From: JAKSSM01 sp045629065
Lineage (GTDB): Bacteria; Bacillota; Clostridia; Peptostreptococcales; Anaerovoracaceae
Direction: 5' to 3'
Assembly: GCA_045629065.1 (NCBI GenBank)
Contig: JAZQQK010000024.1
Coordinates: 1-14,022 of the forward strand
DNA length: 14,022 nt
The translations under genes were made by a program, and so were the position numbers. Position 1 is the first letter of the stretch. The number at the start of each line of letters is the position of its first letter. Of this stretch, positions 1-7,439 are shown piece after piece. The notes under the pieces are model-generated. The model did not search any database and had not been told where the DNA came from. It saw nothing but the letters and a program-made list of their open reading frames with translations.

Positions 1-100
1 GTTGCTCTTTGTTAGCTGATGTAAGAATGAGTCCGCCTGTTGTCTTTTCTTCTGCTTCTGCTTTTTTAATGACTACTCTGTCCTGTAAAGGTTTAATCAT
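1..100 (-). CDS. groES: Co-chaperonin GroES (5' part, cut by window edge)
   Basis: GroES is the heptameric lid of the GroEL cytosolic folding chamber. Only the first 33 codons are in the window. Translation of the minus strand from the ATG at 98-100 begins MIKPLQDRVVIKK, the classic GroES N-terminus, and runs into the glycine-rich mobile loop (GGLILT) that docks onto GroEL. The start is fixed by a GGAGG ribosome binding site at 106-110, five bases before the ATG. A sigma-A promoter and a CIRCE operator lie directly upstream, which is the standard context for groESL. groEL would be expected just beyond position 1. The identification is very secure; the rest of the protein is not visible. Confidence 0.97.
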   Translation of the reverse strand, partial: MIKPLQDRVVIKKAEAEEKTTGGLILTSANKEQ

Positions 101-170
101 ATTTGCCTCCTGTATGTGAATTTTTTAGTTTAACTGAGTTGAATGTGCGCTTTAGTCGCGCCTGTTTATA

Positions 171-203
171 TTGTTAGCACTCTATCGGTTTGAGTGCTAA
201 CAA
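171..203 (-). promoter_or_regulatory. CIRCE operator (HrcA binding site) for groES
   Basis: A perfect inverted repeat: TTGTTAGCACTC at 171-182, a nine-base spacer, and GAGTGCTAACAA at 192-203. The inner nine bases of each arm match the CIRCE consensus TTAGCACTC-N9-GAGTGCTAA exactly. It starts five bases downstream of the -10 box, so it covers the transcription start and the early leader. In known systems the HrcA repressor binds here and releases on heat shock, when GroEL is titrated. hrcA itself is not in the window. Confidence 0.98.
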
Positions 204-208
204 TATTT

Positions 209-236
209 ATTATAGCTATTTTTACGCGCTTGTCAA
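209..236 (-). promoter_or_regulatory. Sigma-A promoter of groES
   Basis: On the minus strand a perfect -35 TTGACA (231-236) is followed after 16 bases by a perfect -10 TATAAT (209-214). The predicted start is near 202, inside the upstream arm of CIRCE. Consensus boxes overlapped by a repressor site are typical of a strong heat-shock promoter held down by HrcA. No clear terminator lies between the stop of the upstream glycosylase gene (265) and this promoter, so some readthrough into groES is possible. Confidence 0.93.
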
Positions 237-264
237 GTGCCAGAGTTGCGAATTTTTGCGCTTT

Positions 265-1119
265 TTAGCCCTGCTCGCGCACATAATAAAATAGATATTG
301 CTGGGCGATGCCACCGTATGGGGAGAAATGTTCCTCTGCGAAGCGGTGCATGGCTTTCATGTCCTCTTCAGGAATCCCGTAAAGTCTGTTCATCACGCGC
401 TTTACCCAGACATCAACCGGGAAGCTGTCCAGGTCGTGCTTACCGAAAAGTTCAACACAGTTCGCTACCTTAGGGCCTACCCCAGTAAAGTCTATGAGCT
501 CGCGATCCGGATTTTCTAAAAACTGCTGTGCTGCTGCGATTAGATATGGTGCGCGATAGCCGAGCCTAACCGGCGCGAGGTCAGATACTGTGAGATTCGC
601 GAGTTTCTCGGGTGTCGGAAGCGAGTAGTAACGCTTAGCCGAATGCGCTAGTGTTTCGGCTAAAGCGCTTGCTTCCTCATTCATCATCGGGCCGTCGTAA
701 GTGCCGATGTATTCTCCCGCAAGTGCTGCAAGGTTCTCGATACAGCCCATGATTCTAGGAATGTTATTGTTCTGCGAAATTATAAAGCTTACGAGTGTCT
801 CCCAAAAGTCTTGCCTTAAGATATGGATTCCGTCGCCTTCGGCGATTGCCGATTTAATTACTTCGTCGCGGCCTGCTAGATAGCTATTGATAGCATCATA
901 GTCGGTGCCAATGTCGAGGTAATCGTAGAGGTCGGAAGTGCTAGCTCCGTGCAGGTCTTGGCCAGTAATGACCTGCCCACTTATCGTGTCTACAATCTTC
1001 TCGCCGTCTTTTTTTAGGTTGTATATCTTGCCGTTTACTACGCCGGTCCAGCTGCCGTCTGGTTCTTCAACCCACCTGAAGCACTGACCGCAAGTAAACG
1101 TTTTCTTCAAATCTATCAT
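265..1119 (-). CDS. ogg: 8-oxoguanine DNA glycosylase/AP lyase, OGG1 type
   Basis: Base-excision repair enzyme that removes 8-oxoguanine from DNA and cleaves the abasic site; 284 residues. An OGG N-terminal domain begins with FTCGQCFRW (8-16), matching the GQxFRW start of OGG1 proteins. The segment SFIISQNNNI (111-120) matches the conserved SFICSxNNNI helix of this family. The helix-hairpin-helix/GPD core reads FTGVGPKVANCV (211-222) and then FPVDVWVKR (233-241). K217 is the expected Schiff-base lysine and D236 the catalytic aspartate. This is the longer OGG1-like bacterial form known from Clostridium, not MutM and not the short OGG2/AGOG forms. Its ATG overlaps the stop of the upstream P-loop/Asp23 gene in an ATGA arrangement (1116-1119), so the two are probably translationally coupled. 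The promoter is likely the one upstream of 1916. Family assignment is firm; substrate range is inferred from the family. Confidence 0.93.
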   Translation of the reverse strand: MIDLKKTFTCGQCFRWVEEPDGSWTGVVNGKIYNLKKDGEKIVDTISGQVITGQDLHGASTSDLYDYLDIGTDYDAINSYLAGRDEVIKSAIAEGDGIHILRQDFWETLVSFIISQNNNIPRIMGCIENLAALAGEYIGTYDGPMMNEEASALAETLAHSAKRYYSLPTPEKLANLTVSDLAPVRLGYRAPYLIAAAQQFLENPDRELIDFTGVGPKVANCVELFGKHDLDSFPVDVWVKRVMNRLYGIPEEDMKAMHRFAEEHFSPYGGIAQQYLFYYVREQG

Positions 1120-1916
1120 ACGAGTCCCTTCACTTCGACATCCACGGTAGTCACATTGAAGGCGGTCATGAGCTCAACTTTTTCGTGAACCTCGTCTTGG
1201 AATTCAAGGGCCGTCTCCCAAAGCGGATAACCCATTTTTACCTTAATTCCAATGGAAAGCTTGTATGCTTCCGGATTCGAATAGTGGCTAATCTTTACGA
1301 TTTTACCTACGCCGAGGGTTGACTTTGCGGCGCAGTTTACGATGTCGTCGATGACCGTCTCGTTGATGGAATAGTCACCCGTGTAGCTGAATGGCGGACG
1401 CACTACCGTACGCTCAGCTGCGGCTCCTACATCGCGGCCTCTAAAATATCTAAGCGGGTCCATAAAATATCCCGCAAAGTTCCTTTTTAGCTGAAGACTA
1501 GGCGCTGGCACTACATGCTTGCCGTAAACGTTTCGCTCGATACCCGCTAGGGTTCTTTCCTCTTCAGTCGTGATTTCTTCTATATAAATTCGCTTAAGCT
1601 CGCCCTTGAGCTTAAGTCGCGCAATTATCTGATCTACCATTTTGTCAGATGTCGCGAGGATGAGCATCGATTCTGGTTTTTTCTCTTCGATGGCTGAGAC
1701 GATTTTGTCGCGCATTTCATCACTATAGAAAAGGGCAATCTTAATAGCGCCTACTTTCGTGGACGATTTCTTTGCGCTGGCTCCTTCGATGACACGATTT
1801 TGGTAAATAAAAAGTCCGTCGTCGATGATGCCGTCGATATCATATTTTTTCGTCAAATCCATGGCGTGGAAGGATTTGCCCGTGCCGGATTTGCCAACTA
1901 GTGAATAAAGTCTCAT
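1116..1916 (-). CDS. P-loop NTPase fused to an Asp23/Gls24-like C-terminal domain
   Basis: A 266-residue protein of unknown function. The N-terminus has a clear Walker A motif, GKSGTGKS (8-15), right after the first strand, as in compact P-loop ATPases. The following GIIDDG (29-34) is not a standard Walker B; ILATSD (86-91) is another strand-end Asp that could serve. The last 85 or so residues resemble the Asp23/Gls24 (alkaline shock protein) fold: INETVIDDIVNCAAKSTLGV (184-203), a beta strand, and then the amphipathic helix with VHEKVELMTAFNVTTVDVEV (243-262). Asp23 relatives in Firmicutes are envelope-stress or membrane-associated proteins. The start is supported by a GAGGT ribosome binding site about 5 bases upstream and by the nearness of Walker A to the N-terminus. 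No signal peptide or membrane helix is seen, so it is probably cytosolic. It is coupled by ATGA to the glycosylase gene. Both domain calls come from motif recognition; the role is unknown. Confidence 0.75.
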   Translation of the reverse strand: MRLYSLVGKSGTGKSFHAMDLTKKYDIDGIIDDGLFIYQNRVIEGASAKKSSTKVGAIKIALFYSDEMRDKIVSAIEEKKPESMLILATSDKMVDQIIARLKLKGELKRIYIEEITTEEERTLAGIERNVYGKHVVPAPSLQLKRNFAGYFMDPLRYFRGRDVGAAAERTVVRPPFSYTGDYSINETVIDDIVNCAAKSTLGVGKIVKISHYSNPEAYKLSIGIKVKMGYPLWETALEFQDEVHEKVELMTAFNVTTVDVEVKGLV

Positions 1917-1936
1917 AATTACCTCGCAAATTTTAC

Positions 1937-1965
1937 TTTACTATTATACAATATTTTGCTATAAT
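1937..1965 (+). promoter_or_regulatory. Sigma-A promoter of the ferredoxin gene
   Basis: A -35-like TTTACT (1937-1942, four of six consensus bases), a 17-base spacer, and a perfect -10 TATAAT (1960-1965). Transcription would start near 1972, giving a leader of about 35 bases with a strong AAGGAGG site before the ATG at 2007. Confidence 0.7.
1943..1948 (-). promoter_or_regulatory. Likely -10 box for the P-loop/Asp23-ogg unit
   Basis: On the minus strand there is a perfect TATAAT 27 bases upstream of the ATG at 1916. No good -35 box sits 16-18 bases further up, so the assignment rests on the -10 alone. The box lies inside the ferredoxin promoter spacer on the other strand, so the two divergent promoters would overlap face to face. 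Confidence 0.4.
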
Positions 1966-2006
1966 TGGGTAGCAAAAGATATCTTTTATTATTAAGGAGG
2001 ACTCAA

Positions 2007-2177
2007 ATGGCTTATAAGATTACTGATGCTTGCATCGCTTGTGGCGCATGTGCAGCAGATTGTCCAGTAGAAGCTATCGCTGAAGGAGACGGAAAGTACG
2101 TTATCGACGCTGATAAGTGCATCGACTGCGGTTCTTGCAAGGATTCTTGCCCTGTAGACGCTCCAACAGAAGCTTAA
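2007..2177 (+). CDS. 2[4Fe-4S] clostridial-type ferredoxin
   Basis: Small soluble low-potential electron carrier of anaerobic metabolism (for example for pyruvate:ferredoxin oxidoreductase or hydrogenase); 56 residues, normal for the family. Two cluster-binding motifs are complete: C9, C12, C15 and C19-P, and C38, C41, C44 and C48-P, each CxxCxxCxxxCP. The protein is acidic, and the two halves show the internal duplication typical of these proteins. The ATG at 2007 is chosen because AAGGAGG (1994-2000) sits six bases upstream. The reading frame stays open further upstream, but the extra residues lie ahead of the ribosome binding site and are unlike any ferredoxin. It is a single-gene unit with its own promoter and terminator, and the only + strand gene here. 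Its partner enzymes are not in the window. Confidence 0.97.
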   Translation: MAYKITDACIACGACAADCPVEAIAEGDGKYVIDADKCIDCGSCKDSCPVDAPTEA

Positions 2178-2187
2178 TAAGGTAAAA

Positions 2188-2218
2188 GAAAAACCGTTCC
2201 GGTGGAACGGTTTTTTTA
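2188..2218. terminator. Bidirectional rho-independent terminator
   Basis: A ten-base perfect stem, AAACCGTTCC (2191-2200) with GGAACGGTTT (2204-2213), closes a three-base loop. It is followed by a T run on the + strand and preceded by an A run that becomes a T run on the minus strand. It sits 13 bases after the ferredoxin stop and 11 bases beyond the stop of the convergent GNAT gene (2225), so it probably ends both transcripts. Confidence 0.93.
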
Positions 2219-2224
2219 TTTTGT

Positions 2225-3067
2225 CTAATTGTCTGTATATAGGCGATATGCTGTAGCTACAACGTGTGAGCAGACGCTGCCGGATTCGGCTGCGAGTCTC
2301 TCCCAAACTGGATCGTATGGTGTGAATTCTGCTTTGATAAGCACAGTTGCCTTTGGATCGTAATCCAAGATTCGTGACAAAGCGGAGCGAACGAATGCTT
2401 CATACTCCTCTTCTGTTACTACGACATCTGTTTCTGTAGCCATCATATATGCGTTGTCTCCCATTGACTGCGTGAGAATGAATTGGCGAGAATTGTCCGC
2501 ATCCTTCTCAGCAAATGAAATCTCTGGAACAAAGCTTAAATCATACTTTTCGTTGATTGCAAGGAACTGCTTGCGAGCTACATCGTCTAACTCCGATAAG
2601 GCTGTAACTTCTACTCCTCCATCCAAATGCTGTGGTTTTACATAATATACTGGAAGGTTGATAGTAAAGTTATTGCAACCAAAATCATGCAAGAACGCCC
2701 TAAAATCTGTAGCATCTGGTTCTGGAAGGCTGTACTCACAGTAAACTTGCAACTTCTGATATGATTTTGTCTTTTCAGTTGCGCCAAGCGCCATAGCGCA
2801 GGCATATTCGAGAAGTCCGTTTCCTATTCCGTTCCTTCTAAGAGGTGGAACGACATACAGGCTATCAATAAATAATTCGTCTTCCAAAAGGCTGCAAACT
2901 ACAGCTCCGCATGGCTCGCCATCAAGTCTAGCTCCACAGCAAATAGCCTCCGCCAAGTCATCATCAGGAATGCCTGCGAGTTCTGGAAGCACGTCCGGAA
3001 GAATCACCTGACGAAAATCATACAGGTTTTCTCTTGTAATAGGTTCAATTATATAATTGAGGCTCAT
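2225..3067 (-). CDS. GNAT-family N-acetyltransferase, possibly tandem GNAT
   Basis: A 280-residue protein; single-domain GNATs are about 140-170. The N-terminal half has the acetyl-CoA binding motif A: strand LFIDSLYVVPPL (65-76), then RRNGIGNGLL (77-86), giving the R-x-x-G-x-G loop (R77, G80, G82). The C-terminal half (about 150-280) has no second copy of that loop. Its strand/helix run, ending in AEFTPYDPVWERLAAESG and then VVATAYRLY, could be a degenerate second GNAT fold. The substrate is unknown. The ATG is preceded by an AAGGG site about four bases away. The gene starts 23 bases after the stop of the 1419-residue gene on the same strand, with no terminator between, so the two form a unit that ends at the shared terminator 2191-2213. 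That suggests, but does not show, that the enzyme acts on or with the large protein. Confidence 0.8.
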   Translation of the reverse strand: MSLNYIIEPITRENLYDFRQVILPDVLPELAGIPDDDLAEAICCGARLDGEPCGAVVCSLLEDELFIDSLYVVPPLRRNGIGNGLLEYACAMALGATEKTKSYQKLQVYCEYSLPEPDATDFRAFLHDFGCNNFTINLPVYYVKPQHLDGGVEVTALSELDDVARKQFLAINEKYDLSFVPEISFAEKDADNSRQFILTQSMGDNAYMMATETDVVVTEEEYEAFVRSALSRILDYDPKATVLIKAEFTPYDPVWERLAAESGSVCSHVVATAYRLYTDN

Positions 3068-3090
3068 TTTCCCTTTCCTTTCCGTCTTCT

Positions 3091-6000
3091 CTAGACATTT
3101 CCTAATTGTTTGTTATCGTCCACTTTAGCATTTTCTTCTTTGGCTTTTTTCGCTTCGGCTTCTTTTACCTGTCGTTCTTTCGCCTCTGTCTTTAGAATTG
3201 TTATTCTATCGTCGTAATTTGGCTCAATATAGTCTGGATAAATATTTTCTTTTGTCAGTTTAATGCCCATGTTAGCCTTTGCGATTGCCTGTGTTTGCAA
3301 ATTTTCAAATTCCGTAAAATATTCATTTGGTAAGCCAGATAAGGCCTGCGGATTTCTAATATTTCCCTCTTTTCCTCTTAGTGTATGAATATTCTTTATA
3401 ATTTTGTAATCGTTAAATGCTATAGATGTTTGATGTAAAAACTGTGGTACAAATAAATTCTTAACTATATCCAGTTTTACTTTTTGTGCTGCTCCTGCTT
3501 TATTTGCGGCTACCATTTCTTCGGTTATATCATCAGTTACATTTTTTTGATATCCGTGATAATCCATTGTTGCATCGACCATTATTTCAAAAGCTTCTCT
3601 TGCTTTTGGATCATTTGCAAGTTTTCTGTCAATGAAATCAATTCCTTTTTCCATCATATTAGCATAGAGTGATTTGAGTCTTTGCTTTTCTAAAAGCGCT
3701 ACTGGATCATTATCATTTTCAGGGATTGTTATCACAGCATCAAGTGCCACGAATTTATCTGCTTCTTTTCTAATTTCTGGTCCGAATCCGCTAAAGAGCT
3801 TTTCATAAAGGAATCCTTTTAGTGCATCTGAGCCCTTCATATGTGGGAAGCCAACTTCGCTTGCATTAGGAAAGTCGTCTTCGTCACGTGGAATCTGGTT
3901 AAACATCATTCGGATTTCACGTTCAGTGAATGGTGTGTTTATGTCTGCTTTTAGGGCATTTACACTCTTGAATTGATTTACGAGGTCTCTCTTATCGTCA
4001 GATGCATTAATGTACTCTTCCATTGTTTCGCAAACATCATAAATAGAAAGAAGATCAAATGGTGTTCCGTCCGAACCTATAAACGTATTCGTTCCATCAG
4101 GTTGAGGTACCGATCTTCCGACACGTCCACAGCTGGTTCCACCTACCACGCATGCAAGGCTAGCCACTGCTTCACGTTTTGTATCAACAAATTTGCTCAC
4201 GTCCTTATGAATCAAATTAATTGAACGCGCGGCAGTCTTCATCGCTTTTCTAAAATACTCTTGAGTATTAATCTCGCACCTTTCTATCGTGGAAATAAAG
4301 TGTGCAAAAGTAACATTCAATTTATCGTCACTTTTTAGGCCATTATGGTATATGCTCAAAATGTTTTCGCGATAGAGTCTAGTCGCATTGGTTAATTGAG
4401 TAGCAGCACGGCGAATCGTTTCTGGATCATTGTGATTTGTTCGCAAATATTCAGTGCCCGCTTCAATAGCTTTTCCGAGTTTATTGTAATTCTGGTCGAT
4501 TGCATCGTAGATAGCTTGAAGGCGCAAGAGCTCAGCTTCTCGCTCTACAGGTTTCATTTTACTGATAATAGGCGTCATTCGTTGTCCTATTGCTTCTTTC
4601 AATTTTTCAGCTTGAACCTTTATCTCCCCTGTCTCTAGCTCTGATTCTTCCTCAGTTAGCTTTGGTGACCAACGATTACTGCGGAAATTCTTGCCGTATT
4701 TTGAACGCATTCTCTCTGCTATTGAACCCGGATTATAGCCATGCAATGATGCAATACCTTTATATGACTGCATCTGCTTAATGTCTTCAGGTGTAACGAG
4801 AGATTCTCCGAATGTTTGATAATCATACGAAGGAGTACCTACTACTTTGGCTGCTCTTGATGTAGTAAACAGTTGTGATATTGGTTGTGCTATGCATGTC
4901 GAAGCAAGTGGTGTTAAAAGCGTTCCTACGCCAACTGCTATCTTTAAGCCTGCTGGCATGTTTGCATCGCCTTCAACAAATAAATCATCTGCTTCTTTGA
5001 GGCCTATATCTTTGCACGCATCAGCAAGGAAAGTACAACAATTACGCTTCATTAGGTTATATCCACCCTTTGCGTAACCCTCTGTGAATGTAATCAATTT
5101 ATTGAATTGTTCTGGAGTTATTTTGAAACTTTGTCCAATGGATGCTCTTTCATTTTCATCGTTATGGATTGAGCCCTTAATCATAGCATCAGTAAAGTAC
5201 CAGTTTGCCATAGCAGCAGGATCATCATATTCACCACCACCGAAACCGAAAGTTGTTTGATAACGTCTCTTCTGGCCCGTAGCGGGATCTGTACTAGTGT
5301 ATTTCAGAGTAAAGAAACCATGTCCAGCGTCCCAACCCTTTTCCCCAGTGCTATTAGCTTCAGTACCACCATTTTTGGAAGCTCCAACAGCCCAGTCTTC
5401 ACCATCTACCGCTTGCTTTACGTTAATAGTGAGTTCTATGCCTTGGTCAGGATCTTCAGGGATTTCCTTGGCCCAAACCAAAGGAATTCTTCTCTTATCG
5501 AGAATTATACCATCTTCACCTACAGTCTCTTTATCAACATTCTGTGGAGATGCGGCTGCCGGTAATGCTTCTACTACTTTCTCCTTTACCTCTTCATTAG
5601 TTAATTTCATTGCCTTCCATGCAGAATGAGTAGTGAACCATGCTGAAGGAGTTAAAAGAATAGGTATTATACTTGCAATTTTTGAAATTAGCGTATTGAA
5701 TTTTACAGCAAGGCTGAAAGTCGGAACCTTTTTGTGCATGCTAGGACGGAAACGCATCGGTTGAACGGCACTGCAAAGTTTACTTGAAGCCATCAGCTTA
5801 TCAAATTCTTTTTCATCCATCCAATTTCTTTTTACATGACTAATATCGTCATCACTAATTTCAGTGATTTTTTCTCTATTATCCAATACCTGCTTGGTAA
5901 TCTTTGGCCAGCTCTTCTGACAGAAATCCTGAGAAAAATCTCTGAGGTCCTTTGCGAGAGCTACACGGTCTCTTCCTGCCTGCGTGATTGGATAAGATTT

Positions 6001-7350
6001 GTGAGTATCAAGATACTTGTGGCATGTCAATTCGCACATTCCCAAGTCTTTTGTGAGTTGCTCGTTGCCATGCGCAAAGCTGCTGTAAGGTGTAGTGAGG
6101 ACTTTCCTAACTGCCTGAACCATATCCTTGTAAGAAGCAGAAGAGTCCTCCACTTCAAGGTTTACAAGCTTTGTATAAAGGTCTTTTAATTTGTATCTTT
6201 CTGCAGATTCTATATAAGTCGAAAATTCAGGATCGACATGTGAGATATCTTGTAATTTGCGATCGTGGTCGTAATCTGCGCCATCTGCATCCGCAATTCT
6301 GTCACTGGCTGTTTTATACATCTCTTGGAGGTCTTCAGATACTACAAGCTTTCCAAAAGTGTGAGTTTTGGAAAGAGATGAAATCATATTCCTTACGGAT
6401 GCTACCTTGATTGCACTTTTATCAAGATCAAAGAATTCATTTCCTCTGTTTTCTTTTACTGTGTTTTCTGCAATTTCATTAAGTCTTTTGAAGTATTCGT
6501 GCTTAACCTGTGGAGTAGCGTTTTTTGAAATCCAAGCAATAGCGTCATTCAGCGCTTTCCTTGCAGGGCGCTGCTGCCAATCATTTAGTATTCTTTGCTT
6601 TTCGGCATCATTGTCGCGCAACTCAGGGTTGTTCTCTATAAACAATGACACCTTTGAATCTGTCATTGCAAGCCAAAGGAACTGTCGGAATGATTCATCG
6701 AAAGCTTCTTTATTATTCAGATCTAGTTCGGGCTTGAATTCGCTTACCTTTGCAGGGTCAATAGGAAGTGGGCTCAGATTATCTGTAAGTAAATCTGGTT
6801 CCTTGCCAATCAAGGCATTTGCGTCTTTGTAATTAGTGTCATCTAAATCACGGCCCGAAAGATATGCACCCCTGAGACCATTCTCATACACATCGTTGAG
6901 CAAGACTGTGAGTCCTTCTTCACCAACTGACACGTTAGTTTTATCTTGGTTGATGGCATCTAGTAGATTTTTAATTTCTAAAGCTGTATCTCCTAGCTTT
7001 CCTCTCTTCCTAGACTTTTCCTTCTTTATTTCGTCTCCGCCGATGTAACCAACTTCTTGCAAAATATCTAGTCTTTGAAGGTTTTCAAGATATTCTTTCT
7101 CATCAACCTGTTTGTCTAGTTCATCTTGGTTATCCGGTTCGTCTTGTTCATCTGATTCCTTCGCTATTTCCGCTTTAATTATTTCCTCGGATTCTGTAAG
7201 CAATTTTACAGTGTTCAAGTAAGATTGCAAGCGCACAGCACTAACATTAAGTTTCGCATTAGGGTCATTTAGATTAATGTTTAGCTCTATGTTGTTACGC
7301 AGCTTTTCCAACTTTCTAAGTAAATGTTGTAATACTTCTTTGTTTGTCAT
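3091..7350 (-). CDS. Giant protein of unknown function with a possible permuted papain-like core
   Basis: 1419 residues, not recognised as a whole. There is no signal peptide, LPxTG anchor or obvious repeat array. Order: a charged, probably coiled-coil N-terminus (5-60); a very acidic D/E/Q linker (about 64-88); a long helical region (about 120-540); a hydrophobic stretch (545-575) holding LLTPSA; and a mixed beta region (about 640-785) with AGHGFFTLKY (675-684) and GGYNLMKRNCCTFLADAC (762-779). A second hydrophobic stretch (799-826) holds LLTPLA, and helical segments follow to a Lys/Glu-rich tail (about 1388-1410). The order His (H677) then Asn-Cys (N770, C771, C772) with T-F after it fits circularly permuted NlpC/P60 (papain-like) domains, so cysteine peptidase, amidase or acyltransferase activity is possible. 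This is inferred from motif shape only. The start has an AAAGG site about six bases upstream. The gene appears more AT-rich than the tsa genes in the lines I counted by eye (roughly 32-47% GC against about 48%). It has its own promoter and is followed by the GNAT gene. Confidence 0.85.
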   Translation of the reverse strand: MTNKEVLQHLLRKLEKLRNNIELNINLNDPNAKLNVSAVRLQSYLNTVKLLTESEEIIKAEIAKESDEQDEPDNQDELDKQVDEKEYLENLQRLDILQEVGYIGGDEIKKEKSRKRGKLGDTALEIKNLLDAINQDKTNVSVGEEGLTVLLNDVYENGLRGAYLSGRDLDDTNYKDANALIGKEPDLLTDNLSPLPIDPAKVSEFKPELDLNNKEAFDESFRQFLWLAMTDSKVSLFIENNPELRDNDAEKQRILNDWQQRPARKALNDAIAWISKNATPQVKHEYFKRLNEIAENTVKENRGNEFFDLDKSAIKVASVRNMISSLSKTHTFGKLVVSEDLQEMYKTASDRIADADGADYDHDRKLQDISHVDPEFSTYIESAERYKLKDLYTKLVNLEVEDSSASYKDMVQAVRKVLTTPYSSFAHGNEQLTKDLGMCELTCHKYLDTHKSYPITQAGRDRVALAKDLRDFSQDFCQKSWPKITKQVLDNREKITEISDDDISHVKRNWMDEKEFDKLMASSKLCSAVQPMRFRPSMHKKVPTFSLAVKFNTLISKIASIIPILLTPSAWFTTHSAWKAMKLTNEEVKEKVVEALPAAASPQNVDKETVGEDGIILDKRRIPLVWAKEIPEDPDQGIELTINVKQAVDGEDWAVGASKNGGTEANSTGEKGWDAGHGFFTLKYTSTDPATGQKRRYQTTFGFGGGEYDDPAAMANWYFTDAMIKGSIHNDENERASIGQSFKITPEQFNKLITFTEGYAKGGYNLMKRNCCTFLADACKDIGLKEADDLFVEGDANMPAGLKIAVGVGTLLTPLASTCIAQPISQLFTTSRAAKVVGTPSYDYQTFGESLVTPEDIKQMQSYKGIASLHGYNPGSIAERMRSKYGKNFRSNRWSPKLTEEESELETGEIKVQAEKLKEAIGQRMTPIISKMKPVEREAELLRLQAIYDAIDQNYNKLGKAIEAGTEYLRTNHNDPETIRRAATQLTNATRLYRENILSIYHNGLKSDDKLNVTFAHFISTIERCEINTQEYFRKAMKTAARSINLIHKDVSKFVDTKREAVASLACVVGGTSCGRVGRSVPQPDGTNTFIGSDGTPFDLLSIYDVCETMEEYINASDDKRDLVNQFKSVNALKADINTPFTEREIRMMFNQIPRDEDDFPNASEVGFPHMKGSDALKGFLYEKLFSGFGPEIRKEADKFVALDAVITIPENDNDPVALLEKQRLKSLYANMMEKGIDFIDRKLANDPKAREAFEIMVDATMDYHGYQKNVTDDITEEMVAANKAGAAQKVKLDIVKNLFVPQFLHQTSIAFNDYKIIKNIHTLRGKEGNIRNPQALSGLPNEYFTEFENLQTQAIAKANMGIKLTKENIYPDYIEPNYDDRITILKTEAKERQVKEAEAKKAKEENAKVDDNKQLGNV
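4996..5433 (-). other. Putative permuted NlpC/P60-like domain inside the giant protein
   Basis: Codons for residues about 640-785. Seen directly: beta-strand-like stretches around GHGFFTLKYTS (676-686) and RYQTTFGFGGG (696-706), then FKITPEQFNKLITF (742-755) and YNLMKRNCCTFLADACKDIG (764-783). In permuted papain-like families (LRAT, PPPDE, YiiX-like) the catalytic His comes early in a strand and the Cys heads a later helix after Y-N-x-x-x-x-N-C. That is the order here. C771 is the likely nucleophile by position; C772 is an alternative. Outer borders are approximate. Confidence 0.45.
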
Positions 7351-7414
7351 TTTTGACCTTTCTTTCAGTTCCTATGTGTGACGGTTTTTGTGTGTCGATC
7401 AGTCCTGTAATATT

Positions 7415-7439
7415 TAAAATATATATGATATATATTTTA
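7415..7439. repeat. 25-bp AT-rich palindrome over the giant-gene transcription start
   Basis: Twelve-base perfect arms, TAAAATATATAT (7415-7426) and ATATATATTTTA (7428-7439), around one G (7427). It overlaps the proposed -10 box and covers the expected start of transcription. It could be a regulator site or only an AT-rich melting region. Confidence 0.65.

Noticed and set aside
6368..6832. A 154-codon open frame on the + strand inside the giant gene
   Set aside because: It lies fully antisense to a well-supported gene, has no ribosome binding site, and its composition (Ser/Phe/Leu rich) is what antisense reading of an AT-rich gene gives.
7081..7170. Repetitive-looking tract in the 5' part of the giant gene
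   Set aside because: It encodes the acidic D/E/Q linker (residues about 64-88); the similarity comes from repeated GAT/GAA/CAA codons, with no regular repeat unit.
3091..7350. Giant protein as a type VII (LXG or WXG100) secreted toxin
   Set aside because: No LXG-type N-terminus, no WXG motif and no small WXG100 partner genes beside it; the candidate catalytic core is central rather than C-terminal.
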